A stretch of DNA of 64,000 nt, taken from NCBI GenBank assembly GCA_002316545.1, contig DCDR01000001.1:249692-313691 (forward strand), written 5' to 3'. This DNA comes from Candidatus Saccharibacteria bacterium UBA1050 (GTDB lineage: Bacteria > Patescibacteriota > Saccharimonadia > Saccharimonadales > Saccharimonadaceae). Shown one piece after another: positions 23,247-31,616 of this stretch (within the stretch, counting starts at the first letter, position 1; each line of letters opens with the position of its first letter). A program made the translations under genes and the position numbers. Under the pieces are notes generated by a model. It saw only the letters and a list, made by a program, of their open reading frames with translations. It did no database searches and was not told where the DNA came from.

Positions 23247-24787
23247 AGCCGCGCACCTGCCAGTTCAGCCGTCCGCTCGTCGAGCAGCCGTACACCGTTG
23301 GCGTTGGCGTATGCCTCGATTGCCTCGATGCTGCCGATGCCGGGACGCATGAGCAGCTGTTCGTTGGACTGGTCGGTCTTGAGCAGTGGAAGCTCTGCCG
23401 CCGTAGCGAACACCCGCATGAGAGTTGCCGGGTGCTCCTCGCTCCCCTTCAGGAACATGGTGTACTTCGGCAGGTTGGGCAGCAACACTCGCTGCGGTGC
23501 GGTCAGCATGTAGCGCTCCTGAAGCTCGTCCAGGAATGCCGGCTTGCCACGCATGCGAGCGAGGAACGTCGCGCCGTTGTCGTCGAGAATGCTCTCACCC
23601 GCGCGGTAGTGCGGGCTGTCGGGCAAACCCTTCAGCAGGTCGGTGGGACGCTGACTCGCGCCGAGCCAGATGAGCGGCAACGACCTGGCAATCTTGCTCA
23701 ACCAGGCGATCGCTTCCGCGCTCACCGGGTTCGCAAGCCCCTTGTGGAGCTCGTCGTTGAGCTCCATGTGGGGTAGCAGCTCGGTCATGCCGTTCTCGAT
23801 GATGAACGTCTTCAGCTGGGCGTCCAGCGTCCGCATGATGGTCTCGCCGTCTCCGCCAGAGGCGAATCCGACCCACTGCTTGACGCAGGCACGCTGGCCG
23901 TACATGTCGAACATGCTGTGGCTGTCACCGAAGATCTCGGCGTCGGGGCCCGAGAAGACGTCGTCGAGCAAATCGAACAACTTCTCCTTGGCGGCCAGCG
24001 TCTCGGGGGTCGAAATGGTGACCTCCCGGGCCAGCTGATCCTTGAACTCGACGTCGAGCTTGCGCAGCTCGGCGTCGGTGAACTTCGAAGTGGCCTTGAG
24101 ACGACGGCGGCGCTGCGAGTGCTCGACGATGAGCAGACGACGCGCGCGCCGGTGGTAGACATCGACATCCTCTTCCCGAAGGGTTCGGATGATGTCCAGC
24201 AGCATGGCCGGTGACCACAGCTCGCGGTTCATGTAGTACATGCGCAGCACGGCGACGCGCAGGGCGCGCTTGGTGCGAACGTCGAGCTTGTCCGTGGTCG
24301 AGAAGCTGGCGAGCAACTGGGCCATGGCAAGCAACTGCGAGTAGGTCTTGCAGATGCGGTAGTCGAACGGGTTGACGCGCATGCGCGACATGACGAACGG
24401 CGTGCAGCCCATGATGTGGGCGATGGAGTCGTACTCCATGCCGTGCTCTCTCGAACCGTCGGCTCTGTCTTGCTTGAGAACCTTGTGGTCGTTGATTGCC
24501 ACGCGCAGCTCTTCGAATCCAGCGGTCAACATGGCCAGCCGGATCAAGAGAATCTTGAGCGTCGAGGACTTGCCGTACCCCTTCACTCCGAAGAACAGGA
24601 AGAACATCGAGTCGATGTAGCCCATCATCTTGTCCCACGCCGGGTCAAGGCAGATGAGCTCGCGGGAAAATACGTCGATGCCGATGGGCATGCCGTACTT
24701 CCAGATCGGACTGCGCGTCGCCAACGGGTGACGCAGCGTCAGGTGCTGGGTTGGTCCCATGAGGGACTTCACCTTCAATGACGACAT
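23243..24787 (-). CDS. VirB4/TraC-like T4SS ATPase
   Basis: 514 residues. Walker A GVKGYGKSS at 67-75, followed by VAINDHKVLK, and FIIENGMTELLPHMELNDELHKG, which resembles the Walker B region of VirB4-like ATPases. GASQRPTDLL fits the Gln-containing sensor motif. It would power substrate export or pilus assembly at the membrane. The ATG at 24787 has AAGGAGGTG eight bases upstream; a longer frame from 24880 has no ribosome site. In actinobacterial clusters such an ATPase follows an SCO6880-family gene, as here. GC-rich. Confidence 0.82.
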   Translation of the reverse strand: MSSLKVKSLMGPTQHLTLRHPLATRSPIWKYGMPIGIDVFSRELICLDPAWDKMMGYIDSMFFLFFGVKGYGKSSTLKILLIRLAMLTAGFEELRVAINDHKVLKQDRADGSREHGMEYDSIAHIMGCTPFVMSRMRVNPFDYRICKTYSQLLAMAQLLASFSTTDKLDVRTKRALRVAVLRMYYMNRELWSPAMLLDIIRTLREEDVDVYHRRARRLLIVEHSQRRRRLKATSKFTDAELRKLDVEFKDQLAREVTISTPETLAAKEKLFDLLDDVFSGPDAEIFGDSHSMFDMYGQRACVKQWVGFASGGDGETIMRTLDAQLKTFIIENGMTELLPHMELNDELHKGLANPVSAEAIAWLSKIARSLPLIWLGASQRPTDLLKGLPDSPHYRAGESILDDNGATFLARMRGKPAFLDELQERYMLTAPQRVLLPNLPKYTMFLKGSEEHPATLMRVFATAAELPLLKTDQSNEQLLMRPGIGSIEAIEAYANANGVRLLDERTAELAGARL

Positions 24788-24841
24788 TGTCGTCACCTCC
24801 TTGTGGTTGATGGGTGTTTGTGTTGGTCCGATAACGTTAAG

Positions 24842-24875
24842 GTGCTGCACTGCTTGCTTCTTTATACTGCAGCAC
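24842..24875. promoter_or_regulatory. Inverted repeat around a -10-like box upstream of the VirB4-like gene
   Basis: GTGCTGCA (24842-24849) and TGCAGCAC (24868-24875) flank TATAAA on the minus strand. It could be an operator or a leader hairpin; no matching -35 is clear. Confidence 0.4.
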
Positions 24876-24922
24876 TTCATAAGTTAGCTATTGCTATAGC
24901 AAACCAATGAAATGTTGAAGCG

Positions 24923-24963
24923 GTCTTGGTGGGCGCCGGCGCGATGCCGGCGCCCACCAAGAC
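24923..24963 (-). terminator. 18-bp GC hairpin after the SCO6880-like gene
   Basis: GTCTTGGTGGGCGCCGGC (24923-24940) pairs perfectly with its complement at 24946-24963 across a five-base loop, with no U-run after it. It resembles U-less terminators proposed in Actinobacteria. Confidence 0.7.
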
Positions 24964-24986
24964 GATGAGCCGTGTGCTTCCTTCCT

Positions 24987-26714
24987 TCATAGGCGATTCA
25001 CCCCCAGAACGGCGGTGATCAGTGCAGCCAGCTGACGCGCGCGCCCTCTGACCTTGGAGACCTTGATGCCTTGGTTCTTCATGTCGGTCCGGTACTTCTT
25101 GAACCGTCGGTTGAGCAACTTCGGCTTGTCGAAGGGCGCCGTGATGTGCGAGATGGGCAGGTACCGCTGGTTGGTGCTCTCAAGTGATACCTGCTCGAGC
25201 CCGAGCTGCGCGCGCCGTTGACGGCGACGAACATTCGGGTTGACGATCAAGCGGCGACGGTTGCGGTGCTCCTCGAAGCTCCGTACCGCCGTCTCCTTAG
25301 CCATGAGCATGTTGGTGTCGATGGTGCCCGATGTGCGCTCGCTGACCTCAGCGTGTCCGCTCCACTCCCCCGGAGGGGTGGCGAAGTGAACCTGCTGAGC
25401 CCGCGTGGGGTGCTCCACCTCAGGGGTCTGGGTGAAACGCAGCATCATGAACCACGTGTCGTCGATCAGAATTCGATCACCCTTTACGACGATGCGCTTC
25501 TTCGGCCATGCCGGCAGCTCCGTGAGGATGGTGCCGATGTCTGACTTCTTGAAGCGATCAGGGTACTGCTTGACCGTCTCGGCGGTGACGACCTCGAGGT
25601 CGTCCTCGTTCGAGACGAATCGTCCTAGCACCTTGTCTTCGTAGTAGCGGTCGGTCGAGGCGAGGTCAGGGATCAATGCGCACCTGGTGAACTCGGCCAA
25701 CTCGATGGGACTCATGACATGCGGATTCTGAAGCTCCAGCCCCGGGACAGCCCGGAGCTCCTCATTGAGCATCTTGCCGAGCTCGATGAGAGGCATGTCG
25801 TTGATCTGTTCGTCGTCGAGGCCGCCCTTGATGGCACGGCTCGCGACGCGCTTCCATTTGAAGCTGATGATGAACACCATCCAGGGACGCGTTGCCGCGG
25901 CCCTGCGGGCGGTCGGCTTCAGTAAAGCGAAGTTCTTAGAACGGAACTCCGCCCAGCGCTGGCTGCCCTCGTTGAGGTCGAACTTGCGCTGAAGCGGGTC
26001 GATGTCGGCGGGAAGCCCATCCGGGTAGAACATGAACGGGTCACCCGACTCGGCGATTGTCTTGTCGATGACGGTCAGGTCGGCGGGGCGTACGAGCCGA
26101 AGCTCGGTCACCCCAACGCGGCGGTCGGCCGTACCGAAGAACGCATTGAGCGCCCGCGACATGTCAGCGTGGATACGCTGTTGGTCGCGGAAGTCTTGGT
26201 CACCGTAGGCGCTACCATCGACACGAATGCCCATGTAGCCACCATCGGTATCGAGCTCGTCGAGCACGCCGTAGCGCTCTCGAACCATCTGGCCATCCTC
26301 CATCTCGACGAGTGCCTCGACGAAGTGATGAGCCAGCGGGATTGGCGCACGGCGGTCTCCATCTCGCAGGTAGCGACGATCACGCAGGAAGCGCTGCAGA
26401 CGGTTGCCCGTCGGCTCGGCCTCCCACAAGATGTCGTTCAGGAAGATGGAGATGTAAGCGCCAGCGAGGAGTTTCTGAAGCTCCTCGTACAGACGCTCGT
26501 ACTCAACGTGTGCGTTGAACAGCAGGCTGAAGGTGATGAGCAACGCCCAGCCCCAATGGAGCCGGTCGGCGTTCACCGCAATCCAGCCAGCGACAGACGA
26601 TAGGACGGTGATCACGAGGACCCAGTAGTCTCGTCTCCTCCACCCCGAAAGGTAGGAGGATTTCGCTTTGTTGTTCGGGTTCTGGTAGTACTGCTCGGCA
26701 GTCAGGTCACTCAC
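24987..26714 (-). CDS. SCO6880-like (PrgI-related) T4SS membrane protein
   Basis: 575 residues. Two adjacent transmembrane helices (about 29-60) near the N-terminus, a short RLYEEL motif, then a long soluble region rich in Arg and Glu with no nucleotide-binding motif. The order of parts and the VirB4-like gene downstream fit the SCO6880 family of actinobacterial conjugation clusters, whose N-terminus is PrgI-like. The GTG at 26714 is chosen because GGAGGTG lies six bases upstream inside the previous gene, overlapping its stop (GTGAGTGA). GC-rich codons. Confidence 0.75.
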   Translation of the reverse strand: MSDLTAEQYYQNPNNKAKSSYLSGWRRRDYWVLVITVLSSVAGWIAVNADRLHWGWALLITFSLLFNAHVEYERLYEELQKLLAGAYISIFLNDILWEAEPTGNRLQRFLRDRRYLRDGDRRAPIPLAHHFVEALVEMEDGQMVRERYGVLDELDTDGGYMGIRVDGSAYGDQDFRDQQRIHADMSRALNAFFGTADRRVGVTELRLVRPADLTVIDKTIAESGDPFMFYPDGLPADIDPLQRKFDLNEGSQRWAEFRSKNFALLKPTARRAAATRPWMVFIISFKWKRVASRAIKGGLDDEQINDMPLIELGKMLNEELRAVPGLELQNPHVMSPIELAEFTRCALIPDLASTDRYYEDKVLGRFVSNEDDLEVVTAETVKQYPDRFKKSDIGTILTELPAWPKKRIVVKGDRILIDDTWFMMLRFTQTPEVEHPTRAQQVHFATPPGEWSGHAEVSERTSGTIDTNMLMAKETAVRSFEEHRNRRRLIVNPNVRRRQRRAQLGLEQVSLESTNQRYLPISHITAPFDKPKLLNRRFKKYRTDMKNQGIKVSKVRGRARQLAALITAVLGVNRL

Positions 26715-27936
26715 TGGAATCACCTCCATCCTTCGGACTGGGCTTGTTCATGTTGTTGACCATGCCGGCGACCGTGAGGGCCACACCGGCGGCAGCGACG
26801 TAGGGGTTACCTGAACTGACCGCTGCCTGTAGACCAATCTGCTTGCCCAGCTCCTTGGCTTCGGTGCCAGGGTCGTTCTCGCCGGCAGCGATAGCGCCGG
26901 GGAGCTCGGTGGCGAACTGTCGGATGTACGACGTCTTGTTGCTGGCGTCTTCCGATCCGATTTGGTGCGTGTTGACGTCGGGCATCGAGTTGACGTCGAT
27001 GCCCGACTGGTACCGCACATCTGAGTTGCTGAACGTCTCGCTGACCTTGTTGTAGGCCAGCCAGAGGACAACGACTGGGGTCAGCGCCGTCACGAGACCA
27101 AAAACAATCCCGAAGAACAGCGACGCAAAGCCTCCCAGGAATGGGTAAAGCTTGTTCGCGCTTGTCGTGGCCACCAGCTGAACAGACAGCAAGAAGGCCA
27201 CCACGATGAGCGACAGTGGAATGCCTACCATGCCCGCGGTTGCAAACCGGAACACGTTAAGCCCTCGGCTGCCGAATGGTCGAAACACCAGGCTCAACGG
27301 GTAGAAGAACGTGATGATGACCATTCCGACGGCCATGCACACCAGCTCAATGAAGATAGTAGACCCGAAGGCTCCGTTGATGAAGCCAGCGAGAAACTGC
27401 AACGCCATGTTCCCCGGCGTCAGTGCTGCTACCGCCGAAGCAGTGAGCGATGACGTCGTGTCGTCGGGCGACTTCGCAGCAAGCGTGAGCCCAGCTTGAC
27501 TCATATCGGTGACTGCAAGCGCACCGAAACCGTAGAACACCGGAAAGACAATCGTGAACAGCAACAACCCGATGGCGGACGAAGCCGTCTTGGTAGCGAA
27601 TTCCAGGCGCCTGCGCCTGAAAGTGGCAATGATCGACACGAAGCCTGCCACTACCACCAACACGTACAAGATCAGCACAGCCAACCCGTAGGTCGAGCCG
27701 AGCAGGACCGAAAGCGGCCCTTGGAGTAACGTCTTTGTATCCGGTAGAATTCCGCCGGAAAGCGTCGTCAGATTTGCCTTGATTGCCCAGGTCGCCCACG
27801 CGGTCATCGCGTCGGCAATGTTCTGGGCGATCTCGCTGATTCCTTCGACGATGGCATTCTTGAGGCTATCAAAAATGCCCATCACTACGACTGCCGGCAT
27901 GGTGCCGACGAGTCGGATAACCATTCCGTGTGTCAT
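26707..27936 (-). CDS. VirB6/TrbL-like polytopic T4SS protein
   Basis: About 409 residues with six or seven hydrophobic helices in the first two thirds and a soluble Gly/Ser/Asn-rich C-terminus. Such proteins form the inner-membrane channel of a T4SS; in actinobacterial clusters the gene before SCO6880-like is of this kind. No single diagnostic motif is visible, so the call rests on topology and order. The ATG at 27936 has AGAGAGGAAG six bases upstream. GC-rich. Confidence 0.7.
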   Translation of the reverse strand: MTHGMVIRLVGTMPAVVVMGIFDSLKNAIVEGISEIAQNIADAMTAWATWAIKANLTTLSGGILPDTKTLLQGPLSVLLGSTYGLAVLILYVLVVVAGFVSIIATFRRRRLEFATKTASSAIGLLLFTIVFPVFYGFGALAVTDMSQAGLTLAAKSPDDTTSSLTASAVAALTPGNMALQFLAGFINGAFGSTIFIELVCMAVGMVIITFFYPLSLVFRPFGSRGLNVFRFATAGMVGIPLSLIVVAFLLSVQLVATTSANKLYPFLGGFASLFFGIVFGLVTALTPVVVLWLAYNKVSETFSNSDVRYQSGIDVNSMPDVNTHQIGSEDASNKTSYIRQFATELPGAIAAGENDPGTEAKELGKQIGLQAAVSSGNPYVAAAGVALTVAGMVNNMNKPSPKDGGDSSE

Positions 27937-27964
27937 AGCTTCCTCTCTTGTTTCAAGTCGGGGC

Positions 27965-27993
27965 ACCCCGGCCGGCCGAGAGCCGGCCGGGGT
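27965..27993 (-). terminator. 12-bp GC hairpin after the VirB2-like gene
   Basis: ACCCCGGCCGGC (27965-27976), loop CGAGA, GCCGGCCGGGGT (27982-27993); no U-run. It may reduce read-through from the pilin-like gene into the VirB6-like gene and so set relative levels. Confidence 0.65.
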
Positions 27994-27999
27994 TGCACG

Positions 28000-28428
28000 T
28001 CACCCGAAGACGGAGGTGGGGCAGACGCTGCTCACCATTTCGAGGCCGATGCCGAGCACCAGCAGCGACAGCGGCACCGCGATCACGACGACCACGATGC
28101 CGATCAGCCACTTGAAGATGTTGGCGATGCTCTCGTTCTTGACCACCAGGATCAGCCCGTAGATGGCACCCACCACGATGAGCGTGCCAGCGACGACGGG
28201 GATGAGCCCGCCGATGGCACCGGTGATGTTCTTCGCGAGGGGCCGGAGCGGGCCGACCAGCAGGTCGTTGCTCGGGTAGCACTGAGCCACCAGCACGTAG
28301 CTGGGGCCGGTTGCGGCCGAGACGTAGACAGCGGCGATGAGCGTGATCACGAAGGTGGTCACGCTCCTGACGATGAGGGTGTACCGACGCTTGATCCGCG
28401 CCGAGACACCGTCGAAGGTTGACTTCAT
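28000..28428 (-). CDS. VirB2/TrbC-like pilin candidate
   Basis: 142 residues. The N-terminal helix (about 18-38) ends with AATG, a possible signal-peptidase site. After a spacer with one Cys come two long hydrophobic helices (about 70-92 and 104-130) with a short polar loop (VKNESIANIFKW), the VirB2/TrbC pilin plan. Pilins of this type line the T4SS channel or pilus. The hairpin just downstream would favour high expression of this gene compared with the next one. ATG at 28428 with AAAGG seven bases upstream. GC-rich. Confidence 0.55.
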   Translation of the reverse strand: MKSTFDGVSARIKRRYTLIVRSVTTFVITLIAAVYVSAATGPSYVLVAQCYPSNDLLVGPLRPLAKNITGAIGGLIPVVAGTLIVVGAIYGLILVVKNESIANIFKWLIGIVVVVIAVPLSLLVLGIGLEMVSSVCPTSVFG

Positions 28429-28461
28429 GGGTGTGCCTTTCTGTGTGTGCACGGATGTGCG

Positions 28462-29793
28462 TCAGCTGGAAGTGGTCAGGTCTCCGACCACCTGCGGGTC
28501 CCTGGGGACGTCGAGCTTCACGGTAGCCGGGGGTTCCGGCGTCCGCTCCTGCTCGCTGTCCTGGGACTCGTCGACGGTCGAAGCGACCGACGCGTAGATC
28601 TGGTCGTTGAAGTGGTCGGGGTGCAGCTCGTTGAAGAGCCGCGCCACCCGTGCCTCCACCTCGGCCAGGTGAACCTCCGCGAAGAGGCTTCGAATGCCCA
28701 GTCGCGGGATGGCGACCTTGTGAGTGCCCTTCAGGTCCCCGTGATGGGGGATCAGGACGACATTGTCCGGGTCGACCTCGAAGCGTTCGGCGAAGGCGTA
28801 CTGAGTACGGGTGTTGAACTCGTTCCACCCGACTCCGCTGATGACGACGAGGACTTGGTCGATGCGGTCACGCAGACCGTAGCCCTCATCGTTGAGGGTC
28901 TCTTCGATGTCGTCCATGTCGTCTGAGGAGTGAGCGAGGCCCACCACCTCGAGGACAGTGCCGGCCACGGCCGCACCCTCCTTCATCGAGTTGCCCAAAC
29001 CTGGGCCAGTGTCGACGAAGAGCGTGTGGCAGTTGTGCTTGTGATGCCGGATGGCGAGAGCCGTCTTCTCCGGGGTCGGGTGCTGCTTGGTCGGCTTGCA
29101 GTAGAACACCTGCACGCCGGTCGAGTCGTCGCCGAGGAGGTCGTGGACCATGTTCTCGTAGGTCGGCATCCAGCCCTTGTCGGCGATCTGGGTGATGGAT
29201 CCCTTGCTCTCAAGCGTCTCGGTTCTCTCGAGCCCGAAACGCTTGGCGGACTTGCCGCCGCCGGAATCGACGTCGAACACGTTCACCTGGAGCTTGATGA
29301 TCCACATCAGGATCGCGGCGCTCCACGTCGACCGCGTCGTCTTGGTGGCACCACCCTTGATGGTGAACACCGTGACGATGGCCTGCGTGAGCTTGCGCAC
29401 CGCGCGGATCTCCTTGCGTTTCCGCCAGATCGCGACGATGTAGACACCGTGCGGGCGGGGCTGCGGGATCGCCTTGATCTTGTAGAGCTTGAGCCACAAG
29501 TAGAGGTACCACAGCATGCGCCGTGGACCCTTGCGGATCGGCTTGCCAGCGAGCACCCACGCGGGTGGGGGCTGCTTGGGCTTCTTCTTGGGCTTCTCCT
29601 CGTGTGGCTCGGAGTCGCCGGATTGGTGCGGATCGTCACCCGTCTTGGGCGTGTAGCCCTGCGGGTGGTAGACGCCGTGCTCGTCGGGCACCATCAGGTG
29701 CTTGCGAGGCTTGTCGGCGCCCGTGGTCTGGTCACCCCCTGCCCTGACGACACGAGTTCGTCCAGCGGGGGTGCGTTCGGTTGACTCACTCAT
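28462..29793 (-). CDS. ParA/MinD-like ATPase of the T4SS operon
   Basis: 443 residues. The first 140 are basic and Pro-rich; then comes the deviant Walker A KGGATKTT, and FVDTGPGL as the Walker B-like DTGPG of ParA/MinD proteins. The C-terminus is acidic and probably disordered. ParA-like proteins position DNA, T4SS machines or chemoreceptors; here the gene leads the transfer operon, which suggests placement of the apparatus or of its DNA cargo. The variable N-terminus could bind DNA or membrane (inference). GC-rich, Shine-Dalgarno GAGGTG. Confidence 0.8.
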   Translation of the reverse strand: MSESTERTPAGRTRVVRAGGDQTTGADKPRKHLMVPDEHGVYHPQGYTPKTGDDPHQSGDSEPHEEKPKKKPKQPPPAWVLAGKPIRKGPRRMLWYLYLWLKLYKIKAIPQPRPHGVYIVAIWRKRKEIRAVRKLTQAIVTVFTIKGGATKTTRSTWSAAILMWIIKLQVNVFDVDSGGGKSAKRFGLERTETLESKGSITQIADKGWMPTYENMVHDLLGDDSTGVQVFYCKPTKQHPTPEKTALAIRHHKHNCHTLFVDTGPGLGNSMKEGAAVAGTVLEVVGLAHSSDDMDDIEETLNDEGYGLRDRIDQVLVVISGVGWNEFNTRTQYAFAERFEVDPDNVVLIPHHGDLKGTHKVAIPRLGIRSLFAEVHLAEVEARVARLFNELHPDHFNDQIYASVASTVDESQDSEQERTPEPPATVKLDVPRDPQVVGDLTTSS

Positions 29794-30201
29794 GGAGTGT
29801 CACCTCTTCCGGTTGGTCTTGGATTTTCTATGATGGAAAGAATGTTAACGTGCTCGCAGTCCGCGAGCAACGAAAACATTCATGCTCGAGCGGACGTAAC
29901 CTTTTTAGGCGCGAACCTAAAAAGTCCCGGATTCTCGTCCGGTCTTTACGTTGATAAGATTAGAATGACTAAAAATTCAGCAACAAAATCGCACGACAAT
30001 CGTAGTGTTGTTTACGTTAGGTTCGATATTGATTTTCATTGTTTATACTATCATCTTTTTGTAAGGAATGCAAAAACAAGTTCTTTATCGTTATTTGAAC
30101 TACTTTACATTGCTTTGCTAAATATACAAATTTAGTATAAGGTATAGTTAAGTCCTGTCGGTGCTGCCGCTAGGGCAGCCCTTTTCGAGAGAGGTTCACG
30201 T
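29794..30201. other. Divergent AT-rich intergenic region with hairpins
   Basis: Between the T4SS operon and the plus-strand membrane gene. It holds TGCTCGC/GCGAGCA (29851-29869) and CTTTTTAGG/CCTAAAAAG (29901-29924), both in the leader of the ParA-like gene. A possible TATAAG box at 30136-30141 would serve the plus-strand gene. The marked drop in GC against both genes is notable. Confidence 0.5.
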
Positions 30202-31071
30202 ATGCGATCTTTGATTAATCGCGTCCTGTACGACTGGGATGCGACGACCAGAAGGCGTGCCATCATCGCCGCCACTGCAATACCGACCGGTCTGGTAGCC
30301 GCACTCATGCTGCACCTGACAACTAACCTCGGCTGGTGGGCATCGGTCGTGATCATTTCCGTCCTCACAGGAGCTGCAATGATCATCAAGCACATGGGCT
30401 ACCAACGCGTCGCCGAGGTTCTGTGGTCGGCACGGCGCCGACCGACTCCACCGATGGAGCCGGTTCTAGACGAGTGCGACACCGTCGTCGACCCTAAGCC
30501 CATCCCACCTGTCCACCCGGGGCTTCCACCCGACTACGACGAGGAGTTCCACTTCCTCTACGTACTTGAGGTGGCCGTTCCGGCCATGACACTTTCAAGC
30601 TTCTGCCTGTGGGCGTTCACTCGCCTACCCCTGCCGACCTCGGCCTGGCTACTGATGGCAGAGTGCCTGCTGGTTCTGATCGGGCCGTTCCTGACGTACC
30701 GACGAATCATCCTGCGGAAGTGGCGCCCTGTGCGCTACGACCCCATTAGCAACATCCTGGTGCTCCACCAGAGAGGGTCTTACTGGCTGCTCTCGATCGA
30801 CAGCCCTCCTGACCCTAGCCCGATGGCGAACTATGCCATCGAGACAGCCAAGAAGAGTTTCATCGAGCAGCTCTTCGGCTTCAACTCGGTGACCGTCTAC
30901 CTCAACCCATTCGGTGGGGGCAAAACGAAGAAGATTCGCCGAGTCCGTAACGTCAAGGCGCTCTTGGCCGTTCAGGACGGTGCTGCTCGCTACAAGAACT
31001 ACCTACAGGAGAAGCAGGCGTACGACTTGGCGCTCATCGCATGGCAGCAGCGCAACCCCGGGCTCGTCTAG
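30202..31071 (+). CDS. Membrane protein divergent from the T4SS operon
   Basis: 289 residues, not recognised. Four hydrophobic helices in two pairs (about 20-60 and 120-165) with a Pro-rich loop between, then a soluble C-terminal domain of about 125 residues (from RPVRYDPISNILVLHQRG) that looks beta then alpha. GC-rich codons like the T4SS genes, GAGAGAGG Shine-Dalgarno. Its shared composition and divergent position suggest a T4SS-associated or regulatory membrane role, without direct proof. Confidence 0.65.
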   Translation: MRSLINRVLYDWDATTRRRAIIAATAIPTGLVAALMLHLTTNLGWWASVVIISVLTGAAMIIKHMGYQRVAEVLWSARRRPTPPMEPVLDECDTVVDPKPIPPVHPGLPPDYDEEFHFLYVLEVAVPAMTLSSFCLWAFTRLPLPTSAWLLMAECLLVLIGPFLTYRRIILRKWRPVRYDPISNILVLHQRGSYWLLSIDSPPDPSPMANYAIETAKKSFIEQLFGFNSVTVYLNPFGGGKTKKIRRVRNVKALLAVQDGAARYKNYLQEKQAYDLALIAWQQRNPGLV

Positions 31072-31102
31072 TACTCCCGTCTACCTCTCCCGACAGAGAC
31101 CA

Positions 31103-31139
31103 TCAGCTCGGCGGCGGCGTGATGCCGCCGCCGAGCTGA
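31103..31139 (+). terminator. 16-bp GC hairpin after the membrane gene
   Basis: TCAGCTCGGCGGCGGC pairs with its complement across GTGAT; no U-run. Same style as the hairpins at 24923 and 27965. Confidence 0.7.
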
Positions 31140-31194
31140 ACATCGCAATAGCCGAAATTATTGTCATTATTTAGCTTACGCACCTCAGCAGAGG

Positions 31195-31223
31195 TTGCAA
31201 AGAATTTTTATACGTTTTATCAT
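31195..31223 (+). promoter_or_regulatory. Promoter of the small membrane gene
   Basis: TTGCAA (31195-31200), 17-base spacer, TATCAT (31218-31223). Confidence 0.65.
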
Positions 31224-31260
31224 ATTATTGTCCAGTTGCAAACCAACAAGGGAGCACAGC

Positions 31261-31449
31261 GTGCACATCGAAAACTTGGGAAGGCGGGTGATTGTTGCCC
31301 TCATCCTGGTTGGCTTCATCGGGTATGTGTTGATCTACCCGAACCAAGCCGCGAACACGGTCAACAGCTTCTTCGGTTGGGCCGAGGGCGTGGGTGAAGA
31401 CCTCGTTCGTGGCCTGGCCGACTTCACGAGGGCTCTGCTCAACAACTGA
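31261..31449 (+). CDS. Small single-helix membrane protein
   Basis: 62 residues with one transmembrane helix (about 9-28) and an amphipathic tail (FFGWAEGVGEDLVRGLADF). The GTG start at 31261 has AAGGGAG upstream; a longer frame from 31195 would start inside the promoter. GC-rich, own promoter, at the outer border of the T4SS island. Size and shape would suit a small T4SS accessory or pilin-like subunit, but no family is recognised. Confidence 0.6.
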   Translation: MHIENLGRRVIVALILVGFIGYVLIYPNQAANTVNSFFGWAEGVGEDLVRGLADFTRALLNN

Positions 31450-31462
31450 GCATGGCTACTCC

Positions 31463-31579
31463 ATGCAACCTGGCCACTGCGACGGCAAGACCAAGACAGC
31501 GCCATCGAGCGCATGCCGGACGCAGTGTCGGCCGCAGCTCTGGGACATCCCATTGAGCTGCGGCCCGACGCATAATTAG
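31463..31579 (+). CDS. Possible Cys-rich 38-residue ORF
   Basis: The frame has four Cys (HCDGK, SACRTQC, LSCG), GC-rich codons like the island, and ends just before a terminator. There is no clear Shine-Dalgarno. An 11-base inverted repeat (GGCCGCAGCTC at 31530-31540, complement at 31555-31565) lies inside it, which may be the true feature. Confidence 0.25.
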   Translation: MQPGHCDGKTKTAPSSACRTQCRPQLWDIPLSCGPTHN

Positions 31580-31587
31580 GCCTATTT

Positions 31588-31616
31588 ACTCGTCCCGATT
31601 GCGACGAGTTCTTTTT
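31588..31616 (+). terminator. Intrinsic terminator ending the T4SS island
   Basis: ACTCGTC (31588-31594) pairs with GACGAGT (31603-31609), then TCTTTTT, which runs into the pheT stop codon on the other strand. Confidence 0.8.

Noticed and set aside
27953..28828. 291-codon minus-strand frame across the VirB2-like and ParA-like genes
   Set aside because: Arg/Gly-rich out-of-frame composition and overlap with two supported genes in other frames.
28930..29784. 284-codon plus-strand frame opposite the ParA-like gene
   Set aside because: Leu/Val/Asp/Arg-rich shadow of a GC-rich gene; the ParA motifs are on the minus strand.
29797..30135. 112-codon plus-strand frame in the divergent region
   Set aside because: It begins in the leader of the ParA-like gene and has no ribosome site or coding bias.
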